Assembly (NCBI GenBank): GCA_964358175.1
Contig: CAYHOI010000091.1
Location: 1-7,607 of the forward strand
From: CAYHOI01 sp964358175
Lineage (GTDB): Bacteria; Margulisbacteria; Riflemargulisbacteria; GWF2-35-9
Length of the DNA stretch: 7,607 nt
Reading direction: 5' to 3'
The notes below the pieces were generated by a model. The model worked only from the letters and a program-made list of their open reading frames with translations. It was not told where the DNA came from and made no database searches. Every line of letters begins with the position of its first letter. Position 1 is the first letter of the stretch. This document shows, piece after piece, positions 1 to 6,679 of this stretch. A program made the position numbers and the translations under genes.

Positions 1-1
1 C

Positions 2-76
2 AAACAGGAATATCACAAGTTGTTGCCCGGTTTGCAATGGCCGGTGCAACCCTATGCTGGTGGTCATAGCAAATAA
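2..76 (+). CDS. cas1: Cas1 (type I-E integrase), C-terminal end only
   Basis: This is a partial gene entering from the left edge. Read in frame 2, it gives 24 residues ending in ...QPYAGGHSK before a TAA stop at 74-76. It overlaps the cas2 start by 23 bp in another frame, which is the usual cas1-cas2 arrangement in type I-E loci. The ending resembles the short, glycine- and histidine-containing tails of Cas1e proteins. Cas1 is the integrase that, with Cas2, inserts new spacers at the leader end of the array. No catalytic residue lies in the visible part, so the call rests on position, overlap and tail, and whether the rest of the gene is intact cannot be seen. Confidence 0.7.
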   Translation, partial: KQEYHKLLPGLQWPVQPYAGGHSK

Positions 77-368
77 TATTCCGCCGGCAGTTCGCGGTCG
101 GATGAAGTTATGGTTTATCGAGCCTCGGCCCAATGTTTTTATTTCTGGGATAAATGATTCTGTTGCCGATACTGTAGTGGAATATTTATATAAATATTGT
201 CCTGTCGACTCTGGGTTGATGGTTTTTCAAAAAACAAAGAAAACTCCTGGATACAAAGTATTTGGAGTAGGCGATCCCAAGCGTTCTTTGGTCGAAATTA
301 GTGGATTACAATTAGTTCAGGAAAAGGATGGGCTCAAAGGAGATACACTACATACAGAACAGAAATAG
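54..368 (+). CDS. cas2: Cas2, type I-E (Cas2e) spacer-acquisition protein
   Basis: The protein has 104 residues with the Cas2e signature: an N-terminal beta strand then NNIPPAVRGRMKLW (7-20), followed by EPRPNVFISG and a C-terminal ISGLQLV strand. E. coli Cas2 has the same pattern (ENVPPRLRGR). Cas2 dimers bridge two Cas1 dimers to form the spacer integrase. Residue 7 is Asn where E. coli has the putative nuclease Glu9; that residue is known to be dispensable for integration in E. coli. The last roughly 15 residues (after LVQEK) extend past the end of E. coli Cas2 and may have been gained by reading into leader DNA. The start is the ATG at 54, inside the end of cas1, implying translational coupling; no strong Shine-Dalgarno is visible. 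The CRISPR array follows 22 nt after the stop. Confidence 0.93.
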   Translation: MLVVIANNIPPAVRGRMKLWFIEPRPNVFISGINDSVADTVVEYLYKYCPVDSGLMVFQKTKKTPGYKVFGVGDPKRSLVEISGLQLVQEKDGLKGDTLHTEQK

Positions 369-390
369 TCTGTTGACGCTAGATGTCAGG

Positions 391-482
391 GTTTTCCCCG
401 CGTGAGTGGGGGTGTTTCTGACCTGACGGATTTAGAAATTGCTGACTATGTCGGTTTTCCCCGCGTGAGTGGGGGTGTTTCT
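391..482 (+). CRISPR. Minimal type I-E CRISPR array: two repeats, one spacer
   Basis: Two identical 29-nt repeats lie at 391-419 and 454-482. They begin GTTTTCCCCGCG, end GGGGGTGTTTCT, and are separated by a 34-nt spacer (420-453). A G precedes both repeats, so the unit could be 30 nt with a 33-nt spacer. The core CCCCGC-GTGA-GTGGGG forms a 6-bp stem with one G-U pair, the shape bound by Cas6e in type I-E. The orientation (TTCCCCGCG reading away from cas2) matches E. coli. Only 22 nt separate the cas2 stop from repeat 1, so a leader of normal length would have to overlap the end of cas2. No third same-orientation repeat is present at the expected spacing near 517. The array is either very young, collapsed by recombination, or a remnant. 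Confidence 0.9.
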
Positions 483-538
483 AGTAGCCATTGGTGCTTG
501 TAAATCGAACGAGTCGCGGCACCATTTAAATAATTTGT

Positions 539-555
539 GAAACACTCCCCTACTC
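539..555 (-). repeat. Possible degenerate inverted half-copy of the CRISPR repeat
   Basis: The plus-strand sequence GAAACACTCCCCTACTC resembles the reverse complement of the 3' half of the CRISPR repeat (GAAACACCCCCACTC). It has one substitution and one inserted T, and all seven bases of GAAACAC match. It sits 56 nt past the last repeat and overlaps the stop codon of the convergent minus-strand gene (550-552). The other half of the repeat is not recognisable. The match is short, so chance is possible. Confidence 0.25.
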
Positions 556-1383
556 TCTAAAATGCATCTCAAACACAAAATAGTCGTACGCGGTTTGCAC
601 TAGAAGATGTTGATTCATATATCCTAGATATTCTATAGGATGTTCAAAATAAGCAGCGTGCATACAGACGCCGAATAGAGTATAAACAGTGATGCTCTTT
701 GCATCTTGCGCGCAGACAACAACCCCCCGGTCAAACCATTTAACCGCCTCCTCTGAAGAAAGGGAAATATCTTTCAGAATCTGATTGTTAGAAATAATAT
801 ACAAATGAGTCGAAGTTTTTACATGAAAGCATTGGTTATAATTTTCAATATGCATACCCAGAAAAGGTCTTGCGGAATCTTGCGCGAGCTGAGACGGAAA
901 CCGTAAATTTTCCCGATGGAATCCATCTAAAGATAATTTATATATTTTCCCTGAAGAACACCCTAAGAGCAGAGAAGCACTTCCAATGGAACAGCAACGC
1001 AAGTGGATCTTCCCTGAACAAAGGGTTTCGGAACACTTCTCAAGATCAGAAAGAAGGTCTCGATGACTTGACTCAGGCACATTAGCCTTGAGAAAGGCAT
1101 CCATGGGAACACTCCGGGTCATTCTCATAAAAGTCATTGCATACAGGTTCAACTGATCCAATCTCGACACCAGAGGATCTTGCGTGCTCGAGATGCCTGG
1201 GGTGTGCTCCCCTTCATATATTTTGAGGAGCTCTTTCTTAGCGGCAGCAGGCATATTGTATCGTTCATGTAGGGATACGGCCTTATTGAGAATCTTCCAG
1301 TATCTGCGATTAATCTCGGCTATTACATCGGGAGCCGCTTGAAAAGTCGCGCTCACCAAAGGAATCTCCAAGCTATTCTTCAA
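550..1383 (-). CDS. Unrecognised 277-aa protein; helical N-half, possible beta-propeller-like C-half
   Basis: I do not recognise this protein. Residues about 15-120 look helical and charged (EINRRYWKILNKAV, AAAKKELLKIYE, LLSDLEKCSE). From about residue 125, beta-rich stretches recur: HLRCCSIG..LLLGCSSGKIYKLSL, CFHVKTSTHLYIISNNQILKDI, WFDRGVVVCAQDAKSITVYTLFG, GYMNQHLLVQTAYDYFVFEM. They resemble degenerate WD/PQQ-type propeller blades, too few for a closed propeller. There is no signal peptide or membrane segment. Eight cysteines, all after residue 116, suggest a cytoplasmic protein, but no metal motif is seen. The start is uncertain: the TTG at 1383 has no good Shine-Dalgarno, and the frame stays open upstream at least to about 1460, into the deacetylase gene. 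It is the third gene of the ATPase-deacetylase set, 64 bp after the deacetylase stop. Confidence 0.7.
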   Translation of the reverse strand: MKNSLEIPLVSATFQAAPDVIAEINRRYWKILNKAVSLHERYNMPAAAKKELLKIYEGEHTPGISSTQDPLVSRLDQLNLYAMTFMRMTRSVPMDAFLKANVPESSHRDLLSDLEKCSETLCSGKIHLRCCSIGSASLLLGCSSGKIYKLSLDGFHRENLRFPSQLAQDSARPFLGMHIENYNQCFHVKTSTHLYIISNNQILKDISLSSEEAVKWFDRGVVVCAQDAKSITVYTLFGVCMHAAYFEHPIEYLGYMNQHLLVQTAYDYFVFEMHFRE

Positions 1384-1447
1384 TGAAATAGACGTTAACT
1401 GGGCACAATCCTTCTCTTCGAGACGTTTGGGGCCATTTTCACGGAAT

Positions 1448-2176
1448 TTATTCCCTCGGCAGACTTTTCGTCAACTCGCGAACGTTCGTAACGTTATGAA
1501 TGCGAATCATCGGCAAGCTCATGTTCCGGCTGGCAATAACTGCAATACCGGGGAGAGTTGTTCGGCCATAGCGATAGCCAACAGACTCTGACATTTTGCG
1601 AACGCTCTCATTATTCCTTCCAGCCGGGTAAGCCACACTGATAAGAGTCTGGCCGATGATGGACTCAAGCTCCTGCTTACTGCGAAGCAACTCGGCTTGC
1701 ATAGCCTGGGGAGCAAGCGTGGTTAAGTCCAGATGATGCACCGTATGGCTTCCCACTTCCATGCCGGCTTCAACCATCGCTCGAAGCTGATCCGGACTCA
1801 AATGTCTCGGGCTTCCCACATAACCGGATGTCACGAAAAAGACCCCCTTCATCCCCCGACGGGCTAATTCCTGAAACGCTTGCCACTGATCTTGCCCTCC
1901 ATCATCAAAACTCAGCAAAACGACATGAGCACCTAGCGGCTTTCTTTGAGCCAGAGCATTCTCAATTTCCTTAAACGTTACCGTGTTAAACCCGGCCTGC
2001 TGTAAATAATCCAAATGTGAAGAAAAGAGGTCAAACGGACACGATAAATCACGAAATAGAGCGGAGTCTGTTGGCTCAGGCGTTCGAATATGATGATACA
2101 TCAAAATAGGCAATTGAGTCGTTGCCACAGATAACGTGACCATCATCAACCCAGACAAAATCGCCCGAATGATCAT
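1448..2176 (-). CDS. Secreted polysaccharide deacetylase (NodB domain, CE4 family)
   Basis: This 242-residue protein starts with a signal peptide or membrane anchor (residues 1-20, IIRAILSGLMMVTLSV), then LPILMYHHI (22-30), typical of PgaB/Pda-like deacetylases. NodB motifs are present: SFDDG (89-93, catalytic base and metal Asp), SHTVHH (143-148, metal histidines H144 and H148) and AYPAGR (182-187). The family removes N-acetyl groups from GlcNAc polymers such as peptidoglycan, poly-GlcNAc or capsule outside the cytoplasm; the substrate here cannot be read from the sequence. The length is normal for a single-domain enzyme. Its ATG overlaps the ATPase stop as ATGA (2173-2176), so the two are probably co-translated although their functions seem unrelated. 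The Shine-Dalgarno is weak, which fits coupling. Confidence 0.92.
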   Translation of the reverse strand: MIIRAILSGLMMVTLSVATTQLPILMYHHIRTPEPTDSALFRDLSCPFDLFSSHLDYLQQAGFNTVTFKEIENALAQRKPLGAHVVLLSFDDGGQDQWQAFQELARRGMKGVFFVTSGYVGSPRHLSPDQLRAMVEAGMEVGSHTVHHLDLTTLAPQAMQAELLRSKQELESIIGQTLISVAYPAGRNNESVRKMSESVGYRYGRTTLPGIAVIASRNMSLPMIRIHNVTNVRELTKSLPRE

Positions 2177-4722
2177 GAAGTTCGTCTGCCGGATAAAAAC
2201 AACCGCTTCACCCCTTCAAACCATCCCATACTGATCAACACAATCCCACCGACTAGTCCGATCTCGCCCCCAATCGTTGAAAACCGAAAGAGCTGTCGCA
2301 GGAAGGGCACGTTCATCACCATCAACAGGAAGAAAATAGCCCCGCCCATAACCCACACCAAGGCCTGGTTTGAGACCCGAAGCCCCCTCGTTAACTTTCG
2401 AGTCGAGGATCGATTGGTCAGAATAAGAGCCAAGTTTGACAGAACAAGCACCACAAACGCTACAGTCCGCGCCTTCGTTTCCCCGCCCTGTCCCAATTCC
2501 CACCAGAAAACCAGAAGAACAACCAGCAGTGAAAACAATCCCTGCAGCAAACTCACCCAAACCAGGCATGCCCCAAACATCGGTTCTCGAACATCTCGCG
2601 GGGGAGTACTCATCAAGGTTCCCTCTTCCGGCTCCGACTCAAAAACCACTGAACAGGCAGGATCGATGACCAATTCAAGAAAAACGATGTGGACGGGATA
2701 CAATAGGACTGGCCAGTGGAATACAACAGGAAAAAGCGCAGCCCCGGCAATCGGAATATGAACGCTGACAATATACATCATGGCCTTTCTGAGGTTGTCA
2801 TAAATCCGTCTTCCCATCCGAACCGCACTTACAATCGACGCAAAATCATCCTTCACCAGCACAAGAGCAGAGGCTTCTCTCGCCACGTCCGTTCCCCGTT
2901 CTCCCATGGCAATACCAATATGGGCAGCTTTCAGTGCTGGCGCGTCGTTCACCCCATCACCGGTCATTGCAACGATTTCGCCATTCGCCTTGAGTGCATT
3001 CACAATCCGAAGCTTATGCTCTGGCATCACCCGCGCAAAAATAGCTACCTCCCGAACTTGCCGACATAACTGCTCATCTGTCATTTCCTCCAATTGTTTC
3101 CCCGTCAAAATGGATGCAGGCATCTTCATTCCGATTTGTCGTGCAATGAATTCAGCCGTCGCTGGGTAATCCCCTGTGATCATCATGACGCGTATCCCCG
3201 CTTGATAACAATCTTGCACTGACTGGGGCACGGATTCTCGAATAGGATCTGTCCAGCCGATCAAACCCAAAAACTGAAATTCAAAGTCATGCTGATTTGA
3301 GGGCAAATCCAACCTTTTAAAATCAGCTTTGGCCACGCCAAGGACACGCTGCCCCTTTCTGGCCAAATCTTGAACTTGCTCAAGCATGGATATCTCTTCG
3401 TCAGAGGTGAGATGACATAAATTTGAAATAGCCTCCGGGGCACCTTTGGCAGCAACCACGTATATGCCTTGCTCATCACACTTCCACACATGGGACAGTG
3501 CCAACAATTCCTTGGATAACGGATACTCTCCGATCATGGGCCAGTCTTCATGTAAGTGTTCTGTGGCCTGAAGAGTCGAATATCCCAATTCAGCCAAAGC
3601 TTTCTCCATCGGATCGAACGGATCCTTCTTGCTCGCCAGAAGTCCATATTCAACAATTTCATGGAAAACCTCAGGCAATCTTCTTACACCCAAGGCTCCA
3701 ACCTCTAGGGATTGTCCTTCGACAACCAAGTATTGGATGGTCATCTTGTTCTCTGTTAACGTCCCTGTTTTATCCGTACACAAAATCGTAGCGGCTCCTA
3801 ACATTTCAATTGAAGAAACTTTCCGGGTAAGCACCTGCTGTCTTGATAGTCGCCATGCGCCTATCGCCAAGAACAAGGTCAGCACCACAGGGAATTCCTC
3901 GGGGATCATCGCCATAGCCAGCGTAATCCCAGATAAAAGACCCGCTAGCCAATCCTGACGAAAAACGCCATACAATAAAAATATCATGAGCGACAACCCC
4001 ATGGACGCCAGAAACGTCATGCGCACCAAATTGCCAATTTCCAGTTGAAGGGTCGTCGGCTCGGGTAAAATTGTTTTTAAGGATTGACCGATCCGGCCCA
4101 TCTCCGTCTGAAGCCCCGTCGCACTCACTTGAGCCACCCCCTGCCCTTGAGTCACGAGAGTTCCCGAAAATAAAAAGGGGGTATTCTCACCTCCCGGTCG
4201 TTGGGAAAGCAACCCCTCTCCAGGATGCTTGGCCACAGGCGAAGACTCCCCCGTCAGAAGAGACTCATCCACCGTCAGATTCATTCCCCACAAAAGAACA
4301 GCATCCGCAGGAATTCTATCCCCCTCTTTAAGTACCAAAACATCCCCTATCACCACATTGCGCCCGGGGATACGCTTTTGTTCGCCGTCCCGAATGACCA
4401 GTGCCCGTGGGCTGGAAAGGTCTCGTAAAGCAGACAGTGCCCGTTCGGTCTTGTTTTGTTGATAAATGGTAATCCCCACCATCACCACCACAAAAGCCAT
4501 AAGGAAAAGAGACTCTCTGAGATCCCCCAGCAGAAGATAAATAGAACCACAAGCCACCAATAAAAGGAACATGGGTTCACTAAAAACATCCAGAGCCACC
4601 CTGAAAAAATTCCGCGACTTGGTAAAGGGCAACTCATTAAACCCTTCTTGTTCAAGGATTTGAGCTGCCTCTACTTCACATAGACCTTTCAGAGTTCGAA
4701 CGTCTTGCTCAGATAATATCAA
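2173..4722 (-). CDS. P2-type cation-transporting P-type ATPase (Ca2+-ATPase-like)
   Basis: This is a complete 849-residue ion pump of the inner membrane. Domains in order: N-terminal cation-ATPase domain (GFNELP near 27), TM1-2 (about 50-88), actuator domain with TGES (157-160), TM3-4 with IPEEFP (273-278), phosphorylation site DKTGT (Asp317), nucleotide-binding KGAPE (426-430), TGDYP (516-520), hinge TGDGVNDAP (587-595), and TM5-10 with LELVIDP in TM6 (682-688). PEEFP and LELVIDP place it among bacterial P2-type pumps related to Ca2+-ATPases rather than Cu/Zn P1B pumps: there is no CPC and no N-terminal metal-binding domain. The ion is probably Ca2+ or another hard cation, by inference. The start is the TTG at 4722; an in-frame stop at 4726-4728 excludes extension, and GGTGA lies just upstream. 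It is first in a minus-strand operon. Confidence 0.95.
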   Translation of the reverse strand: MILSEQDVRTLKGLCEVEAAQILEQEGFNELPFTKSRNFFRVALDVFSEPMFLLLVACGSIYLLLGDLRESLFLMAFVVVMVGITIYQQNKTERALSALRDLSSPRALVIRDGEQKRIPGRNVVIGDVLVLKEGDRIPADAVLLWGMNLTVDESLLTGESSPVAKHPGEGLLSQRPGGENTPFLFSGTLVTQGQGVAQVSATGLQTEMGRIGQSLKTILPEPTTLQLEIGNLVRMTFLASMGLSLMIFLLYGVFRQDWLAGLLSGITLAMAMIPEEFPVVLTLFLAIGAWRLSRQQVLTRKVSSIEMLGAATILCTDKTGTLTENKMTIQYLVVEGQSLEVGALGVRRLPEVFHEIVEYGLLASKKDPFDPMEKALAELGYSTLQATEHLHEDWPMIGEYPLSKELLALSHVWKCDEQGIYVVAAKGAPEAISNLCHLTSDEEISMLEQVQDLARKGQRVLGVAKADFKRLDLPSNQHDFEFQFLGLIGWTDPIRESVPQSVQDCYQAGIRVMMITGDYPATAEFIARQIGMKMPASILTGKQLEEMTDEQLCRQVREVAIFARVMPEHKLRIVNALKANGEIVAMTGDGVNDAPALKAAHIGIAMGERGTDVAREASALVLVKDDFASIVSAVRMGRRIYDNLRKAMMYIVSVHIPIAGAALFPVVFHWPVLLYPVHIVFLELVIDPACSVVFESEPEEGTLMSTPPRDVREPMFGACLVWVSLLQGLFSLLVVLLVFWWELGQGGETKARTVAFVVLVLSNLALILTNRSSTRKLTRGLRVSNQALVWVMGGAIFFLLMVMNVPFLRQLFRFSTIGGEIGLVGGIVLISMGWFEGVKRLFLSGRRTS

Positions 4723-4740
4723 GGTTCACCATGACAAAAC

Positions 4741-4769
4741 ACCTTAGCAAAAAGCAATAGGGCTGTAAA
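4741..4769 (-). promoter_or_regulatory. Candidate sigma70 promoter of the ATPase-deacetylase operon
   Basis: Read on the minus strand, TTTACA (plus 4764-4769) is followed after exactly 17 bp by TAAGGT (plus 4741-4746). The -35 matches TTGACA at 5 of 6 positions; the -10 is weak (3 of 6 to TATAAT). It would start transcription about a dozen bases before the TTG start at 4722. This is the only spacing-correct pair I found in the 79-bp divergent gap. Confidence 0.45.
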
Positions 4770-4791
4770 CGGCTTGACACCCATCCATATT

Positions 4792-4795
4792 AAGG
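4792..4795 (+). promoter_or_regulatory. Ribosome binding site of wecB
   Basis: AAGG lies 6 nt before the ATG at 4802. It supports that ATG over the in-frame GTG at 4808, although most homologues begin nearer to the second site (MKKILVVFGTRPE). Confidence 0.55.
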
Positions 4796-4801
4796 TACGC
4801 T

Positions 4802-5968
4802 ATGGGGGTGATAAAAAAAATCCTTGTTGTCTTTGGAACCCGCCCTGAGGCTATTAAGATGGCTCCTGTGGTGAAGGAGCTTGAACGGCAATCTTCTCAT
4901 TTTGAGATTCGTGTTTGTGTCACCGCTCAGCATCGAGAGATGCTGGATCAAGTTCTGCGCATCTTTGAGATAAAGCCGGATTATGACCTCAATATTATGA
5001 AGCCGAACCAGGATCTCTTCGACATTACGAATCTCATCATGACAAAGATCAAGGCGGTTCTTACGGAGTACAAACCCGATGTCGTCCTCATCCATGGGGA
5101 CACCACCACCGCACTCGCCGTGTCGCTCTCCTGCTTTTACTTACATATCCCTGTTGGACATGTGGAGGCGGGTCTGCGTACCTATAATTTACAAGCTCCG
5201 TGGCCGGAGGAAATGAATCGTCAGCTGGCCGACCGAGTATGTACCTATCATTTTTGTCCGACATCCGCAAACAAGGCCAATTTGCGGCGCGAACGGCTAT
5301 CAACCCATCACGCTATCGTAACAGGTAACACTGTTATAGATGCACTCCAGTGGGTTGTTGAGAAGATCAGGCGTCAACCGGAACTTGAAAAAGATATCCT
5401 TGATAAGATTCATCGCTTGGGATATCGTCGCCTCCACACTGTTTCAAAGAAGGCTCCCTCTCACAAGTTTATTCTGGTCACCGGGCATCGTCGCGAGAAT
5501 TTTGGGGATGGCTTTGTCTCCATTTGTTCAGCACTCAAAACAGTCGCAACAGCTCATCCTGAGGTAGACATCGTCTATCCCGTTCATCTGAATCCCAATG
5601 TTCAAGAACCTGTCCGAGCCCTGCTGGGAACGACCCCAAACATTGCTCTCATGGAACCGCTGGACTACTTACCGTTCGTGTACCTGATGAGTCGTGCAAC
5701 ACTCATTTTGACCGATAGTGGCGGCATTCAAGAAGAAGCGCCCAGCTTAGGAAAACCCGTTTTGGTCATGCGTGAAACCACAGAGAGACCCGAAGGTGTA
5801 AAAGCCGGCACGGTCAAACTCGTCGGCACGGATACGGACAAAATTGTTCATGCAGTTCACCAATTACTCACCGATTCCGGCGCGTATGAAAAAATGACCA
5901 AGGCCCACAACCCTTATGGAAATGGAAAGGCCAGTCAGAAAATTGTCCGGTTTTTGAGGAAGATTTAA
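4802..5968 (+). CDS. wecB: UDP-N-acetylglucosamine 2-epimerase (non-hydrolysing)
   Basis: This 388-residue cytoplasmic enzyme interconverts UDP-GlcNAc and UDP-ManNAc, the first step toward ManNAc-containing surface polysaccharides (enterobacterial common antigen, capsules, teichoic acid linkage units). It has a GT-B fold. Visible motifs are VVFGTRPEAIKM (9-20), IHGDTTTA (97-104, Asp100), GHVEAGLRT (119-127, Glu122), PWPEEMNR (133-140), VTGHRRENFG (226-235, His229) and DSGGIQEEAPSLGKPV (305-320). These correspond to the catalytic Asp, Glu, Glu and His of WecB/MnaA. Length is close to the family norm, with a slightly long segment around 205-222 (YRRLHTVSKKAPSHK). It could equally be named mnaA. 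No glycosyltransferase or other polysaccharide gene is adjacent, so its pathway is not shown here. mntP begins one base after its stop. Confidence 0.96.
   Translation: MGVIKKILVVFGTRPEAIKMAPVVKELERQSSHFEIRVCVTAQHREMLDQVLRIFEIKPDYDLNIMKPNQDLFDITNLIMTKIKAVLTEYKPDVVLIHGDTTTALAVSLSCFYLHIPVGHVEAGLRTYNLQAPWPEEMNRQLADRVCTYHFCPTSANKANLRRERLSTHHAIVTGNTVIDALQWVVEKIRRQPELEKDILDKIHRLGYRRLHTVSKKAPSHKFILVTGHRRENFGDGFVSICSALKTVATAHPEVDIVYPVHLNPNVQEPVRALLGTTPNIALMEPLDYLPFVYLMSRATLILTDSGGIQEEAPSLGKPVLVMRETTERPEGVKAGTVKLVGTDTDKIVHAVHQLLTDSGAYEKMTKAHNPYGNGKASQKIVRFLRKI
5956..5960 (+). promoter_or_regulatory. Ribosome binding site of mntP
   Basis: GAGGA lies inside the last codons of wecB, 9 nt before the mntP ATG at 5970. 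It fixes that start and implies translation from a shared wecB-mntP transcript. Confidence 0.65.
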
Positions 5969-5969
5969 C

Positions 5970-6536
5970 ATGTCCCTCCTCACAACTCTACTGATTGCCA
6001 TAGGTCTGTCGATGGATGCACTAGCCGTCTCAATGATCAAAGGACTCTCCCTTAAAAAAGATCTTTTTAAACAAGCTCTTCTCATCGCCTTATTCTTCGG
6101 AGGATTTCAGTGGTTTATGCCACTCCTTGGGTATGCACTTGGAACATTCATCCATTTTCCGCTATTTCTAAACTATGCCCACTGGATCGCCTTTGCCCTC
6201 TTGGGTGCCATTGGTGCCAAAATGATCAGAGAGTCTTTTCATATCAAGGAGGAAGAACACGAAGAAAAGATGGTCAGCACGAAGCTTATTGTCTTATTGG
6301 GGCTTGCGATCGCTACCAGCATCGACTCACTAGCCGTAGGGCTCAGTTTCTCATTTCTGAGCACAAAGATTTTCCTGTCGGCAATACTCATTGGTATCAC
6401 AACGTTTAGTATTTCATTCGCGGGCGTTTACATTGGAAAACGTGCAGGGGACTTTCTCGCCAACCGAGCCGAGCTTCTCGGAGGTCTTATCCTTATTGGC
6501 ATTGGAATAAAGATCGTTTTGGAACATGGGGGGTAG
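5970..6536 (+). CDS. mntP: Manganese exporter MntP (DUF204 family)
   Basis: This 188-residue integral membrane protein has two homologous three-helix halves. The hallmark appears in each half: GLSMDALAVS (12-21, Asp16) and ATSIDSLAVGLS (115-126, Asp119). These match the two transmembrane aspartates needed by E. coli MntP. GGFQWFMPLLG (44-54) and a charged cytoplasmic loop (EEEHEEK, 94-100) are also typical, as is the full length. The family exports Mn2+ and limits manganese toxicity. In many bacteria mntP sits behind a yybP-ykoY manganese riboswitch. None is possible here because the start lies one base after the wecB stop, so control would have to come from the upstream promoter. Function is assigned by family; the link to wecB is probably only positional. 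Confidence 0.95.
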   Translation: MSLLTTLLIAIGLSMDALAVSMIKGLSLKKDLFKQALLIALFFGGFQWFMPLLGYALGTFIHFPLFLNYAHWIAFALLGAIGAKMIRESFHIKEEEHEEKMVSTKLIVLLGLAIATSIDSLAVGLSFSFLSTKIFLSAILIGITTFSISFAGVYIGKRAGDFLANRAELLGGLILIGIGIKIVLEHGG

Positions 6537-6540
6537 GGTG

Positions 6541-6560
6541 TCAGGGAGGTTTCAGGGAGG
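6541..6560 (+). repeat. Tandem direct repeat TCAGGGAGG x2
   Basis: The 9-mer TCAGGGAGG occurs at 6541-6549 and 6552-6560, a period of 11 bases, just after mntP. Both copies contain a strong anti-anti-Shine-Dalgarno core (GGGAGG). The second is correctly spaced for the ATG at 6567. Confidence 0.6.
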
Positions 6561-6566
6561 ATTTTG

Positions 6567-6632
6567 ATGCAATATCAACAAAAATTAGGATTATGGTTCC
6601 GACGGGTATTATTATCTCACCTTACGCAGTAG
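6567..6632 (+). CDS. Possible 21-codon ORF, perhaps the start of a lost gene
   Basis: An ATG at 6567 follows AGGGAGGA (6554-6561) by 5 nt, the strongest ribosome binding site in the window. It encodes 21 residues (MQYQQKLGLW...HLTQ) ending in TAG. The product is basic and partly hydrophobic, and I do not recognise it. Given the damaged genes immediately downstream, it may be the surviving beginning of a gene cut short rather than a real small protein. A hairpin starts at its stop codon. Confidence 0.3.
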   Translation: MQYQQKLGLWFRRVLLSHLTQ

Positions 6633-6661
6633 CCTCTTGAAAACGGAAAGTATCATGAGGC
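6632..6661 (+). terminator. Imperfect hairpin after mntP; possible terminator or IS-end structure
   Basis: GCCTCTTGA (6632-6640) pairs with TCATGAGGC (6653-6661) over 9 bp with one mismatch, around a 12-nt loop. No T-run follows (ATACTGTTATT), so intrinsic termination would be weak. It could close the wecB-mntP transcript, or mark the edge of the insertion-sequence remnant that begins just after it. Confidence 0.3.
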
Positions 6662-6679
6662 ATACTGTTATTCAGGGGG

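Noticed and set aside
373..401. TTGACG just before repeat 1 as a -35 box for array transcription
   Set aside because: At the right distance the sequence is the CCCCGC of the repeat itself, so there is no -10 element.
492..524. TGGTGC...GCACCA inverted repeat as a terminator between the array and the convergent gene
   Set aside because: The stem is only 6 bp with a 21-nt loop and no T-run on either strand, too weak to call.
870..1085. A 71-codon plus-strand frame within the unknown minus-strand gene, considered as the real gene
   Set aside because: It is short, lacks a ribosome binding site and any motif, while the opposite frame is nearly four times longer and continues an operon.
2414..4462. 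Several plus-strand open frames opposite the ATPase gene
   Set aside because: They overlap a long, motif-complete gene on the other strand, have no recognisable domains or ribosome binding sites, and have low-complexity Ser/Pro/Arg compositions typical of antisense frames.
4774..4801. TTGACA at 4774-4779 with TACGCT 16 bp later as a wecB promoter
   Set aside because: The -35 is perfect but the -10 matches TATAAT poorly and abuts the wecB ATG, so transcription would start inside the gene and lose the AAGG ribosome binding site. Probably chance unless the mRNA is leaderless from a later start.
5088..6085. Open frames antisense to or shifted within wecB and mntP
   Set aside because: They lie inside confidently identified genes and show no family features.
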